A DNA stretch of 35,774 nucleotides, taken from contig NZ_JAKKFH010000038.1 in NCBI RefSeq assembly GCF_022230925.1, forward strand, positions 1-35,774, read 5' to 3'. The DNA comes from Micromonospora alfalfae. Lineage in GTDB: Bacteria; Actinomycetota; Actinomycetes; Mycobacteriales; Micromonosporaceae. Both the position numbers and the translations under genes were made by a program. Below the pieces are notes generated by a model. It did not search any database, was not told the origin of the DNA, and saw only the letters and a list, made by a program, of their open reading frames with translations. This document shows, piece by piece, positions 8,672-17,068 of the stretch; the first letter of the stretch is position 1, and each line of letters starts with the position of its first letter.

Positions 8672-9931
8672 CTAGGGTGCGAGCTCGTCGGCCCGGTCGA
8701 GCAGCGCACGGCGCTCGGCGGTTGAGCCCACCGCTGCCGCCGCCTCCCGGAACAGTCCTGCCGCGCGCAGCCGGTCGCCCTGCCGGGCCACCAGATCGGC
8801 CTGCACCGCCACGGCCAGCGGATGGCCGTCCAGCCCGCCGTCGGCGCGCGCCGCGTCGAGCACCACCAACCCGGCGTCCGGCCCGTACGCGTACCCGTGC
8901 GCGACAGCACGGTTGAGCGCGATCACCGGTGAGGGGCGGAGGTCGGCGAGCGCGTCGTAGGCCCGCGCGATCGTCGGCCAGTCGGTCTCGTCGGCCGAGG
9001 CGGCGGTGGCGTGGCAGGCGGCGATCCGGGCCTGCCACGCGTACGGCCCGTCGTGGCGTACCCGATCGAGGGCGACCAGGGCCTCGGCGATGGCGGCGCG
9101 GTCCCACCTGTCGCGGTCCTGCCGCTCCAGGGTGAGCAGGTTGCCGGCAGCGTCACGGCGGGCGTCCCGACGGGAGTGTTGGAACAGCACCAGTGCGAGC
9201 AACGCGGCGACTTCGGACTGGTCGGGCATCAGCCGGCCGAGCAGCCGGGCCAGCCGGACCGCCTCGTCGGCGAACGCCGGTTCGCCGTCGGCGACGTAAC
9301 CCCGGGTGAACAGCAGGTACAGCACGGCGAGGACGCCGGGCAGCCGCTCGGTCAGCGCCGGCCCGCTCGGCACCCGGTACGGGATGCCGGCCTGGGCGAT
9401 GCGGGTGCGCGCCCGGGTCAACCGGCGGGTCATCGTCGACTCGCTGACCAGCAGCAGGCGCGCGATGTCGGAGGTCGGCACGCCGCAGACCGTTCGCAAC
9501 GTCAACGCCACCCGGGCTTCGATCGCCAGCGCCGGATGGCAGCAGGTGAAGATGAGACGCAGCCGGTCGTCCACCACGTCCTGCCCCACCTCGGGCTCGG
9601 GATGCGCCTCGTCCGGCGTGAGCAACGCCAGGTCGTGCAGCTTTCGCCGCTCCACAGTAGCCCGGCGCAGCACGTCGATCGCCCGGTTGCGCGCCACCGT
9701 CATGAGCCAGCCGCCCGGGTTTGCCGGCACACCGTCGGTGGGCCAACGCTCCAACGCGACGGTCAACGACTCCTGGGCGCAGTCCTCGGCCAACGCCCAG
9801 TCCCCGGTCACCCGGATCAGTGTCGCGACGATCCGGGGGTACGCCTCGACGCTGGCGACCGCGACGGCCTCCGCCGCCACCGCGCCAGCCGGTGCCGGAG
9901 TGCGCACCGGCCGGCGCTGCGACGTCGACAA
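8672..9931 (-). CDS. RNA polymerase sigma factor, ECF42 type
   Basis: This 419-residue ECF sigma factor has a long C-terminal extension. Region 2 is at about residues 28-92 (TGDWALAEDCAQESLTVALERWP, NRAIDVLRR). Region 4 is at about 125-185 (FTCCHPALAIEARVALTLR, then a helix-turn-helix with SESTMTRRLTRARTRI). The TPR-like C-terminal ~200 residues include LFTRGYVADGEP and SPVIALNRAVAHG, which mark ECF42 (DUF6596). These sigma factors have no membrane anti-sigma factor; the extension and a YciI/DGPF protein are thought to control them. The start is a TTG five bases after the upstream yciI-like gene's stop, suggesting coupling. A GTG eight codons further in is an alternative. Confidence 0.9.
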   Translation of the reverse strand: MSTSQRRPVRTPAPAGAVAAEAVAVASVEAYPRIVATLIRVTGDWALAEDCAQESLTVALERWPTDGVPANPGGWLMTVARNRAIDVLRRATVERRKLHDLALLTPDEAHPEPEVGQDVVDDRLRLIFTCCHPALAIEARVALTLRTVCGVPTSDIARLLLVSESTMTRRLTRARTRIAQAGIPYRVPSGPALTERLPGVLAVLYLLFTRGYVADGEPAFADEAVRLARLLGRLMPDQSEVAALLALVLFQHSRRDARRDAAGNLLTLERQDRDRWDRAAIAEALVALDRVRHDGPYAWQARIAACHATAASADETDWPTIARAYDALADLRPSPVIALNRAVAHGYAYGPDAGLVVLDAARADGGLDGHPLAVAVQADLVARQGDRLRAAGLFREAAAAVGSTAERRALLDRADELAP

Positions 9932-9936
9932 CTCGG

Positions 9937-10272
9937 TCAGTCGGACAGGGCCGCGAACGGACGCAGTTCCAGTCGCCCCTCGCGGGCCATCGGGTGGGTG
10001 CGGGCCACCTCGATCGCCTCGTCCAGGTCGGCGCAGTCGAGCAGGTCGAAGCCCACGATCACCTCGGCGGTCTCCGCGAACGGGCCCTCGGAGACGAGCA
10101 GTTCACCGTCGCGAACACGAACGGTGGTGGCCGCGCTGGTCGGCGCCAGCGCGTCGCCGGTCAGGCGGCGGCCACGCGAGTCGTTCTCCGCCACCCACTT
10201 GTGGATGTCGGGCAGCTCGGTGGGGTCGGTGTCCGGCTCAGCGTCGTTGCACACGAACATCATGTACTTCAT
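9937..10272 (-). CDS. YciI/DGPF-domain protein, ECF42 partner
   Basis: This 111-residue protein matches the YciI-like DGPF family: MKYMMFVCNDAE, then LLVSEGPFAETAEVIVGFDLLDCADLDEAIEVARTHP. The name-giving DGPF motif is EGPF here. DGPF proteins are encoded next to ECF42 sigma factors across actinobacteria and are expected to belong to the same response; their biochemical role is unsettled. GGAGCG five bases upstream supports the ATG. It is first in a two-gene operon with the sigma factor. Confidence 0.9.
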   Translation of the reverse strand: MKYMMFVCNDAEPDTDPTELPDIHKWVAENDSRGRRLTGDALAPTSAATTVRVRDGELLVSEGPFAETAEVIVGFDLLDCADLDEAIEVARTHPMAREGRLELRPFAALSD

Positions 10273-10309
10273 CTGGTCGCTCCCTGGTCTCTCGGGGTAT
10301 CACCAGCAT

Positions 10310-10336
10310 GACGATCGGCCGACAGCGTTCCGGACA
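10310..10336 (-). promoter_or_regulatory. Candidate ECF42-type promoter
   Basis: Read on the - strand, TGTCCG (10336-10331), a 17-base spacer, then CGTC (10313-10310) lie 38 bases before the yciI-like ATG. ECF42 target promoters are reported to carry TGTCGA at -35 and a CGTC-like -10. The -35 match is four of six, so autoregulation is plausible but not certain. Confidence 0.35.
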
Positions 10337-10357
10337 CCCTCCCCCGAAAAACTTCGG

Positions 10358-10969
10358 TCAGTCTCCGCTGGCGGCGCGGCGGCGGGCCTCGCGGGTCTTC
10401 ATGGCGTGCTCCATCAGCGTGACGAGCACCTCCTTGCTGGACTCACGCTGCCGGGCGTCGCAGAGCAGCACCGGCACACCCGGGTCCAGGTTCAGCGCGG
10501 CCTGCACCTCGTCCAGGCGGTACGACCGAGCGCCCTGGAAGCAGTTCACCGCCACCACGAAGGGCGTGCCCCGACCCTCAAAGTAGTCGATCGAGGGGAA
10601 GCAGTCGGCGAGCCGACGGGTGTCGGCCAGCACCACAGCGCCGATCGCGCCCAACGCCAGCTCGTCCCAGACGAACCAGAACCGGTCCTGCCCCGGCGTA
10701 CCGAACAGGTACAGCACCAGGTCGTCGCTGATGGTGATCCGGCCGAAGTCCATGGCCACCGTGGTGGTGGTCTTGCCCTCCACCCCGGACAGGTCGTCGA
10801 TGCCGACGCCCGACTCCGTCAGCACCTCTTCGGTGCGCAACGGCCGGGTCTCGCTGACCGCGCCAACCATCGTCGTCTTGCCCACGCCGAAGCCGCCCGC
10901 GACCAGGATCTTGATCGCGGTGGGCAGTGGCGTCGCTCCCGCCGGCCGGTCAGAGTGCCCGTAGTCCAT
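10358..10969 (-). CDS. cvnD: Conservon GTPase (CvnD-like)
   Basis: This 203-residue Ras/MglA-like small GTPase has its P-loop GGFGVGKTT at residues 25-33. The switch region contains LFGTPGQDRFWFVWDELALGAIGAVVLADTRRL, and VVAVNCF stands where other GTPases have NKxD. In actinobacterial conservons this GTPase works with a histidine kinase-like protein, a roadblock protein and a DUF742 protein at the membrane; some conservons control development and antibiotic production. It overlaps the cvnC gene by 20 bases and is last in the operon. Confidence 0.9.
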   Translation of the reverse strand: MDYGHSDRPAGATPLPTAIKILVAGGFGVGKTTMVGAVSETRPLRTEEVLTESGVGIDDLSGVEGKTTTTVAMDFGRITISDDLVLYLFGTPGQDRFWFVWDELALGAIGAVVLADTRRLADCFPSIDYFEGRGTPFVVAVNCFQGARSYRLDEVQAALNLDPGVPVLLCDARQRESSKEVLVTLMEHAMKTREARRRAASGD

Positions 10970-11336
10970 TGATTACCGCCTCGAAGATGCTGTTGTCGGG
11001 AAGACCGGCCGTGGTCTGCGGCTCGCGGACCTGCACCAGGCTGCGGGCCGCCAGATCACCGAGGAGCACCCGGATGGTGCCCACCGGCAGGTCGAGATGG
11101 GCGGCGATCTCGGCGACGGACTGTATGCGTTGGCACAGCCCGACGATCGCCAAATGCTCGGGACCGAGACCGACCTCGGGCGTGACCTCGGCTCGGGTGG
11201 CCGTGACCAGGGAGATCAGGTCGAATGTGCCGGTGACCGGGCGGGCCCGACCACGCGTCACCGCATACGGACGCACCACCGGACCCGCGTGGTCATCCAC
11301 CCACTGATGGTCTGCGGACTCCCCCTGGACCGTCAT
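10950..11336 (-). CDS. cvnC: Conservon DUF742 protein (CvnC-like)
   Basis: This 128-residue DUF742 protein has VVRPYAVTRGRARP near the N-terminus. A winged-helix-like segment follows (GLCQRIQSVAEIAAHLDLPVGTIRVLLGDLAARSLVQV), and the end NSIFEAVINGLRAL is typical of the family. DUF742 proteins are the third component of conservons. The ATG is five bases after the cvnB stop, and the end overlaps cvnD, so translation of the three small genes is coupled. Confidence 0.9.
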   Translation of the reverse strand: MTVQGESADHQWVDDHAGPVVRPYAVTRGRARPVTGTFDLISLVTATRAEVTPEVGLGPEHLAIVGLCQRIQSVAEIAAHLDLPVGTIRVLLGDLAARSLVQVREPQTTAGLPDNSIFEAVINGLRAL

Positions 11337-11341
11337 CGCCG

Positions 11342-11764
11342 CTACCTCTCGCCGACCTGCTGATCAGCGCCGCGCGAGGGCGATGCGACGTACTTGCCGA
11401 CACGGGTGACCAGCATCGCCATCTCGTAGGCGATCAGGCCGACGTCGGCGTCCTCGCTGGCCAGTACCGCCAGGCAGGCGTTGCGGCCGGCCGCCGTGAC
11501 GAACAGGAACGACGACTGCATCTCGATGATGGTCTGCTGCACCTGCCCACCACCGAAACGCTTACCGGCGCCTCGGGCGAGGCTCTGGATGCCGGCCGCC
11601 ATCGCTGCGAGGTGCTCGCCGTCGTCCCGGCTCAACCCCTGGGAGGAGGCCATCAAGAGGCCGTCGGTGGAGAGCGCGACCGCGTGCTCGGCCTGCTTCA
11701 CCCGGCCCACCAGGTCATCCAGCAACCACGTCAGGTCGGCGCTCGAAGCCGTCTTCTGGGTCAC
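11342..11764 (-). CDS. cvnB: Conservon roadblock/LC7 protein (CvnB-like)
   Basis: This 140-residue roadblock/LC7 protein contains LTWLLDDLVGRVKQAEHAV, LSTDGLLMASSQGLSRDD, and FVTAAGRNACLAVLASEDADVG. Roadblock proteins bind the conservon GTPase and may act as its regulator. The GTG start at 11764 is preceded by GAGGA and gives VTQKTASSADLTWLL; the frame is open further upstream, but that part overlaps the disordered tail of cvnA and lacks family features. It lies 91 bases after the cvnA stop. Confidence 0.9.
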   Translation of the reverse strand: MTQKTASSADLTWLLDDLVGRVKQAEHAVALSTDGLLMASSQGLSRDDGEHLAAMAAGIQSLARGAGKRFGGGQVQQTIIEMQSSFLFVTAAGRNACLAVLASEDADVGLIAYEMAMLVTRVGKYVASPSRGADQQVGER

Positions 11765-11855
11765 TTCGTCGTCCTCTTCTCGCCCGGCTGTGCGCCGTTG
11801 TTCGTCTGGGGCTCGACCGTCACACCGCGCGGAAACCCGCGTCGTCGGTGCTCGG

Positions 11856-14414
11856 TCAGGTCGCTTGTGGATCCTCGTCGGTCGGCTCGGACGGCGTCGC
11901 CGCCGGGGCGCCGGAGGCGCCGCCGAGCAGCCGAGCCGCGTCGGTCCGCCCACGCCGGGTGCCGGTCTGGTAGGAACTCATCATCCGGCGAACCTGCTCC
12001 GGTGGGCGCACCACATCCTCGTCGTCGGTTTCGGATACCGCCGGGTCGTCTCGCAACTCGGGAACGATGTTCGCCTGTCGGACCCGGACGGGCAGACCGG
12101 AGTCGGTCCGCTCCGCCTCGGCCCGTGCCGGCATCGGGCCACCGTCGCCGGCCGGGGCCGGCTCTCCGTCGGGGGTCTCCGTGCGGCTGCGGTCGACGGC
12201 GGGCAGGCCGGTGGGCACGGTCGGGGCTTCCAGGGCTGGCTGCGCCGGCCCGCGCCGGGCGCGGGTGGGCAGGTCGGGGGTGCCGGTTGCCGGGGTGGTC
12301 CGCTGTCGGGTGGGGAGAACGGTGTCCACCTCGGCCTCCTCGTCCGTCGTCGGCGCGGTGGTGTCGGCCGGCATCGGCGCCGCCGAGGTCACCGCCACCT
12401 CCAGCACGGTGGCCGTCGGTGCGGCGAGCGCGACCGGCGCGAGGGACGCCGGACGGCCGCTGTCAGTGGCGGGCGCCGGCGGCATCGGGATGGCCGAGCC
12501 GGTCCGGAAGGAGCCGGAGTCCTCCGGGGAGGTGTCGGCCTCGGTGACCAGCTCCAACGGGATCAGCACGACAGCTGTGGTGCCGCCGTACGCGGACTCC
12601 TTGAGCCGAACCCGCACGCCGTGCCGTTCGGTCAGCCGGCTCACCACGTAGAGCCCGAGTCGGGCGGCGTTGGCGAGGTTCAGCTCGGACTGGTCGACGA
12701 TCCGGTGGTTCGCCGCGGCCAGGTCCTCCTCGCTCATGCCGAGGCCCCGGTCCTCGATCTCGATGGCGAACCCGTTGGAGACCAGTTGGCCGCGGACCTC
12801 GACGGTCGTGTGTGGCGGGGAGAACGACAGGCCGTTCTCGATCAGCTCGGCGAGCAGGTGGATGACGTCGCCGACCGCGCGGCCGGCGAGCGAGACCGGC
12901 CCGAGCGGCAGCACGTTGACCCGGGTGTAGTCCTCCACCTCGGCCACGGCGCCGCGCACCACGTCGACCATGGGGACGTTGCGCCGCCAGGCCCGACCGG
13001 GGGTGGAGCCGGAGAGCACGATCAGGTTTTCCGCGTTGCGCCGCATCCGGGTGGCCAGGTGGTCGACCCGGAACAGGTCCTCCAACTCCTCCGCGTCGTG
13101 CTCGCGCCGCTCCATCGCGTCGAGCAGGGTGAGCTGGCGGTGGACGAGCGCCTGCGTGCGTCGGGCCAGGCTCAGGAAGACCTCGCGGACGTTGCGACGC
13201 AGGTCGGCCTGCTCGACGGCGGTGCGCAGGGCGGTCTCCTGGACCGCGTTGAACGCCTTGCCGACCTGGCCGATCTCGTCGGTGCCGAACTCCAGCGGGG
13301 GCGCTTCGGTGGCCACGTCGACCTCCTCGCCGCGCCCGAGCCGTTCCACCACCCGGGGCAGCCGCTCGTCGGCGAGCTGCCAGGCGGCCTCCCGCAGCCG
13401 GTCCAGCTGGCGCAGCAGGTTCCGCGCGGTGGTGATCGACACGACGACGGAGGCGATGACGGCGAGCAGGCCCAGACCGGTGGCGAGCACCAGTCGGACG
13501 ACGACCATCACGGCCACGCCGGTGGCGCGATCCACGATGCCCTCACCGCCGGCGGTCACGGCGTCGTTCACCTCGGCCAGCGCCGGCTCGACCGTGCCGC
13601 GCCACTGCTCGGCGCCGATCGGCAGCTGGGTCGAGGGCCGGCCCTCACGGATGATGCTGTCCTGCACGGCGCGCAGTCGGGTGAACGCCTCACCTTCGAC
13701 GAGCTGCTGGTAGCGGCGCTGGTCGGCGTCGGCAAGCCGAACCCGGGTCTCCTCACCGAGGAACCGCTCCGAGCCGACCAGCGCGACGTAGCGGGCGTAC
13801 TCGGCGCCGCTCATCCGGCCGTTGCCGAAGAGGCCGCTGAGCAGCGCGTCCTCCTGGGAGATCAGCTCCTTCGTCCGGTTGAGCTGGATCAGTGCCGCAG
13901 CCTCACCGGCGATCTGCTTGTCGTCCAGACTGCCCGTCACGTCGTAGATCTGAAAGATCGACTCGATCGCGCCGGTGTACGCCTCGGCGGCGGCGATCCG
14001 GTCGATCTTGCGGGCCAGCACCTCCGAGCGGGTCTGCTCCAGCGCGTTGATCTGAGCGATCGTCGAGCCGAGCTGGGTGTCCAACGCGGAGTTGCCGGCG
14101 ATGTCGACCTGCCAGTTGCGCACCGAGTCGGCGAAGTCGGCGGCCAGCTCCGCGGCCTTGCGCTGCTCGGCCTCAAGAGCCGTCCGCTGCGCCGCGTCGG
14201 GGTTGCTCAGGTACGCCTGGGTCAACCGCCGCTCCACCTGGAGCTCCTGCAACAACGGCTCACTCGGCGTGTAGACCGTGCTGTTGAGCAACTGGACACC
14301 GAGCAGGTTGAAGCCGTCCCGCAGGGTCACCCAGGCCGCGAACATCCAGAGGGCGACCAGGGAGAGCAGCAGGGCAACAACCTTGGTGCGGATACTCGTA
14401 CCGCGAGAACGCAT
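11856..14414 (-). CDS. cvnA: Conservon sensor histidine kinase-like protein (CvnA-like)
   Basis: This 852-residue membrane protein is the sensor of the conservon. Transmembrane helices lie at about residues 11-31 and 300-326. Between them is an extracytoplasmic, helix-rich nitrate/nitrite-sensing (NIT) type domain. A HAMP-like region follows, then a dimerisation helix with ARRTQALVHRQLTLLD (418-432). The ATPase core has ELIENG at 523-528, EDRGLGM at 554-560 and LGLYVVSRL at 586-594. Residues ~625-852 are a Pro/Ala/Thr-rich, probably disordered tail. The ligand is unknown. It heads the cvnA-B-C-D operon, read from a good promoter overlapping the end of the terpene cyclase gene. Confidence 0.92.
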   Translation of the reverse strand: MRSRGTSIRTKVVALLLSLVALWMFAAWVTLRDGFNLLGVQLLNSTVYTPSEPLLQELQVERRLTQAYLSNPDAAQRTALEAEQRKAAELAADFADSVRNWQVDIAGNSALDTQLGSTIAQINALEQTRSEVLARKIDRIAAAEAYTGAIESIFQIYDVTGSLDDKQIAGEAAALIQLNRTKELISQEDALLSGLFGNGRMSGAEYARYVALVGSERFLGEETRVRLADADQRRYQQLVEGEAFTRLRAVQDSIIREGRPSTQLPIGAEQWRGTVEPALAEVNDAVTAGGEGIVDRATGVAVMVVVRLVLATGLGLLAVIASVVVSITTARNLLRQLDRLREAAWQLADERLPRVVERLGRGEEVDVATEAPPLEFGTDEIGQVGKAFNAVQETALRTAVEQADLRRNVREVFLSLARRTQALVHRQLTLLDAMERREHDAEELEDLFRVDHLATRMRRNAENLIVLSGSTPGRAWRRNVPMVDVVRGAVAEVEDYTRVNVLPLGPVSLAGRAVGDVIHLLAELIENGLSFSPPHTTVEVRGQLVSNGFAIEIEDRGLGMSEEDLAAANHRIVDQSELNLANAARLGLYVVSRLTERHGVRVRLKESAYGGTTAVVLIPLELVTEADTSPEDSGSFRTGSAIPMPPAPATDSGRPASLAPVALAAPTATVLEVAVTSAAPMPADTTAPTTDEEAEVDTVLPTRQRTTPATGTPDLPTRARRGPAQPALEAPTVPTGLPAVDRSRTETPDGEPAPAGDGGPMPARAEAERTDSGLPVRVRQANIVPELRDDPAVSETDDEDVVRPPEQVRRMMSSYQTGTRRGRTDAARLLGGASGAPAATPSEPTDEDPQAT

Positions 14415-14513
14415 TGAACCGTCCCAGGCCGGGCGTTGACTCAGCTCATCAACGGGTGATCAGAGGGGGCGACGTCCCACCGCAGCGGGGCATCCGGGGC
14501 TGAGGCTCTGCGT

Positions 14514-14542
14514 ACGCTAGCAGTGTCCACACAACCCCTCAA
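14514..14542 (-). promoter_or_regulatory. Promoter of the conservon operon
   Basis: On the - strand, TTGAGG (14542-14537), a 17-base spacer and TAGCGT (14519-14514) form a good vegetative-type promoter about 100 bases before the cvnA ATG. The -35 box includes the stop codon of the class II cyclase gene, so the conservon can be transcribed separately from the terpene operon that reads toward it. Confidence 0.55.
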
Positions 14543-16158
14543 GTTGTTGTTTTTGTTGACTGGTAACCGCAATCCACCACCGATCGGTCCACCCCGGTGC
14601 TCCGGAGGCCGGCGAGACGGCAGGCGGCCAGCACCGCGGCGCGAACGATGACTGTCGGACAGTACAGCTCCTTGCCGTACCACAGTGGACGGTGCTTCCG
14701 GTTGGCGGAATCGTGCAGGTAGGCGTGCCCACGGGCCACAGCGTCGTCGACCCGGGGCACCGTCGTCGGCACCGCCAGCAGCACCTGGAGGGCGTGCGCG
14801 GTCTCCTCGGCGGTGCCGTCCCACCGCCCCCACGAGCCGTCCGCGCGCTGGCTGTTCAGCACCCAGCCGGCCGCCCGGTCCACCGCCTCGGCGGCGGCCG
14901 CACCCCGCCCGAACTCGGCAAGCGCCAGCACGCAGCAGGCGGTGGCGTAGTACGGCGACGCGTGCCACCGGTCCTGCCAGGCACCGTCGGCGAGCTGGTG
15001 TGCCGGCAGCACGGCGCTGAGCCGATCGACCGTCCGGTGGTACCGGGCGTCCGCGTCGGGGTGTGCGGCCACGTGCTGACCGAACGCGTCCAGCACGTGC
15101 GCGTTGGTGGTGACCGAGAAGCCGTCCTCGCTCCCCGGCCAGGTGCAGAACCCGTCCGCCGTCTCGTACGCCCACAGGCCGGCCGGGTCGGCGCGGCGGC
15201 CGAGCCGGGCCAGCGCGTCCAGGGTGACCGATGTGGTGTCGGCGTCGGTCGGCAGTCCCTCGCCGGTGGCGACGCCCTCGGCGCCGGTGGCGGCGGCCAG
15301 GGTGCGCAGCACGGTCTCGGGCGGATTGACCAGGACACCGGCGCGGCGCAGCCCGCTGAGCACCCAGGCGCGCTCGAACACGGTGATCGGGGTCGGGCAG
15401 GGCACCGGCCCGCCAGCCTCGCGGATCAATTCCCGCAGGAAGGCGTGCGCGGTGGGACTGACGTCCGGGCCGGCGGTGGTCAGCCAGGCCGCTGTCGCTG
15501 CGGGCGACGCGCCGACGGCGGTCACTGTCGGTCCGGCGTCGACCGGTGTCGCGTCCAGCACCTCGTAGAAGTGGGCCAGCTTCGTCGGCAGCGCCGCCCC
15601 GGCGGCAACCGCGGCGCGTACCGCGCGCAGCCGGTCGGACCCGAGCCCGGCGGGCAGCGCCAGCGGCGGGCGCGGCAGCCGCTCGGCGGTCGCCCGGTCC
15701 AACAGTGTCAACCGGCCGTTGATCGACTCGACCAGCGCGGGGACGATGAGGTCCAGCGCCGGGGTGTCCGGCAACGCCCGCGCGTGCGTGGCGAGCAGCC
15801 GGCCGGTGAGCGCGTCCAGTCCGCGTGCCACCGGAGCGAGCAGGTCCGCACCGGCCCACCCGTCGGCCAGCGCCGCAAGCAGAGCGTCGGTGGCGCTGAG
15901 CGTGGGCACCAGGGCGTACCCCTCGGGTGGGCCCCACGCGCCGTCCGGGCGCTGCTCGTGCAGCAGGAACCCGATCCGCTGGTGGTGTCCCGGCAGCCAG
16001 GCCGCACCGGCGACGAGCCGGCCGCTTTCGTACACCGAGGGGGCGACCTGCCCCCACGGCCGCAGCGCCAGGCCGGCGATCAACTCGCGGGCGGCGTCCG
16101 CGACCGGGTCGGCGGCGGTCTCCGCGTCGGCGAACACCCGGGTGCCGCCGTCACTCAT
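14539..16158 (-). CDS. Class II terpene (diterpene) cyclase
   Basis: This 539-residue protein belongs to the class II (squalene-hopene/copalyl diphosphate synthase-like) family. The protonating DxDD motif appears as DADTTS at residues 305-310. The middle Asp307, the presumed general acid, is retained and the last Asp is Thr, a DxDT variant. QW-like repeats are visible at QRPDGAWGPPEGYALV (about 69-84) and QRADGSWGRWDG near the C-terminus. The length fits bacterial class II diterpene cyclases. It is third in an operon with a class I synthase and a P450, the composition of the Salinispora terp1 operon, so geranylgeranyl diphosphate is the likely substrate. It overlaps the synthase gene by eight bases. 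No GGPP synthase is in the window. Confidence 0.85.
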   Translation of the reverse strand: MSDGGTRVFADAETAADPVADAARELIAGLALRPWGQVAPSVYESGRLVAGAAWLPGHHQRIGFLLHEQRPDGAWGPPEGYALVPTLSATDALLAALADGWAGADLLAPVARGLDALTGRLLATHARALPDTPALDLIVPALVESINGRLTLLDRATAERLPRPPLALPAGLGSDRLRAVRAAVAAGAALPTKLAHFYEVLDATPVDAGPTVTAVGASPAATAAWLTTAGPDVSPTAHAFLRELIREAGGPVPCPTPITVFERAWVLSGLRRAGVLVNPPETVLRTLAAATGAEGVATGEGLPTDADTTSVTLDALARLGRRADPAGLWAYETADGFCTWPGSEDGFSVTTNAHVLDAFGQHVAAHPDADARYHRTVDRLSAVLPAHQLADGAWQDRWHASPYYATACCVLALAEFGRGAAAAEAVDRAAGWVLNSQRADGSWGRWDGTAEETAHALQVLLAVPTTVPRVDDAVARGHAYLHDSANRKHRPLWYGKELYCPTVIVRAAVLAACRLAGLRSTGVDRSVVDCGYQSTKTTT

Positions 16159-17068
16159 CGCGCTCCCCCCAGAAGTCCGACAGTTGGTAGAAGCCGCCGG
16201 TGAACGAGATCTGCCGGTTGAGGTACTCCGCCTGGCGGGGGCACCGCTCGGCGAGGGCGGCCAGGTCCCCCCGGGACCGGGCGGTCAGCTCGGCCAGCCG
16301 GTCGTGCACCTGCGCCGGGTCGTCGACCAGCGACAGGGCGTTCAGATCACCCCACTCGGCGTCGCGCCCCTGGGTGGCGAGGTCGTTGACCAGCCGCAGC
16401 ACCCGCTGCACGCCGCGTCCGGCGTCCAGCAGATCGGTCAACTGGGCGAGGGTCTTCTCGTCGCCAGTGGCGATCCAGTGGGTGACGTTGACGAATGAGC
16501 AGGCGAGGTTGTCCGCGTTGTCCAGGTAGCGGTCCAGGTCCGGCAGACGCCGCCCGGTGGTCGGGTCGGTCGGCAGGTTCTTCCAGTCCCACTCTCGCGC
16601 CACGGCGGCGAACATCCGCGCCAGCTCGTCGCGCCAGATCGGGCGCAGCCGGGCGAACGCCGGCACGGTGGCCAGCTCGTCGCGCAGGTCGGCCAGCAGC
16701 CGGGCGAGGTGGCGCCCCGGTGGGGGCACCGCGCCGTCGGCCACCGCAAGGCAGTCGGTGACCACCGTCCGAACGTCGTCGACGGACCGCGCGAGGTAGT
16801 CGACCTGCCAGTCGGCGGCGAAGACCCAGAGCAGGGTACGGGTGGTGATCCGCAGCTCCGCGGCGGTGTGCCACGGCGCGGTGAAGGCGATGGCGGTGGC
16901 CACCGAGCTGAGCAGCGCCGGGTCGAACGGCGCGGCGTCGAACAGCTCCGGGTGCGCGGCGGTGACATCCTGCAGGTCGCGTACGCCCCGCACGGCGAGT
17001 GCGCACACCCGGCCCTGCTCGGCGACCGCGTCCTGACCGGCCCGCGCCGGTCGCGGGGTCGCCGTCAC
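16151..17068 (-). CDS. Class I terpene synthase
   Basis: From the GTG at 17068 the protein has 305 residues. The first metal-binding motif is degenerate: DWQVD (Asp86, Asp90) follows WVFAA where many family members have DDxxD. The second is NDLATQGRD (Asn228, Thr232, Asp236), an NSE-type motif with Asp in place of the final Glu. The length is normal for bacterial class I enzymes. With the adjacent class II cyclase it would ionise a cyclised diphosphate such as a copalyl diphosphate to a diterpene hydrocarbon. The start overlaps the P450 stop as GTGA, and the stop overlaps the cyclase start, so all three are translationally coupled. Confidence 0.85.
   Translation of the reverse strand: MTATPRPARAGQDAVAEQGRVCALAVRGVRDLQDVTAAHPELFDAAPFDPALLSSVATAIAFTAPWHTAAELRITTRTLLWVFAADWQVDYLARSVDDVRTVVTDCLAVADGAVPPPGRHLARLLADLRDELATVPAFARLRPIWRDELARMFAAVAREWDWKNLPTDPTTGRRLPDLDRYLDNADNLACSFVNVTHWIATGDEKTLAQLTDLLDAGRGVQRVLRLVNDLATQGRDAEWGDLNALSLVDDPAQVHDRLAELTARSRGDLAALAERCPRQAEYLNRQISFTGGFYQLSDFWGERDE

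Noticed and set aside
9011..10972. Long + strand open frame over the sigma factor and cvnD genes
   Set aside because: Antisense shadow covering three real reverse-strand genes; its sequence is Arg/Gln/Gly-rich noise.
11481..14417. Long + strand open frame (about 980 codons) over the conservon
   Set aside because: It is the mirror frame of cvnA in high-GC DNA, low-complexity Gly/Arg/Val with no recognisable motif.
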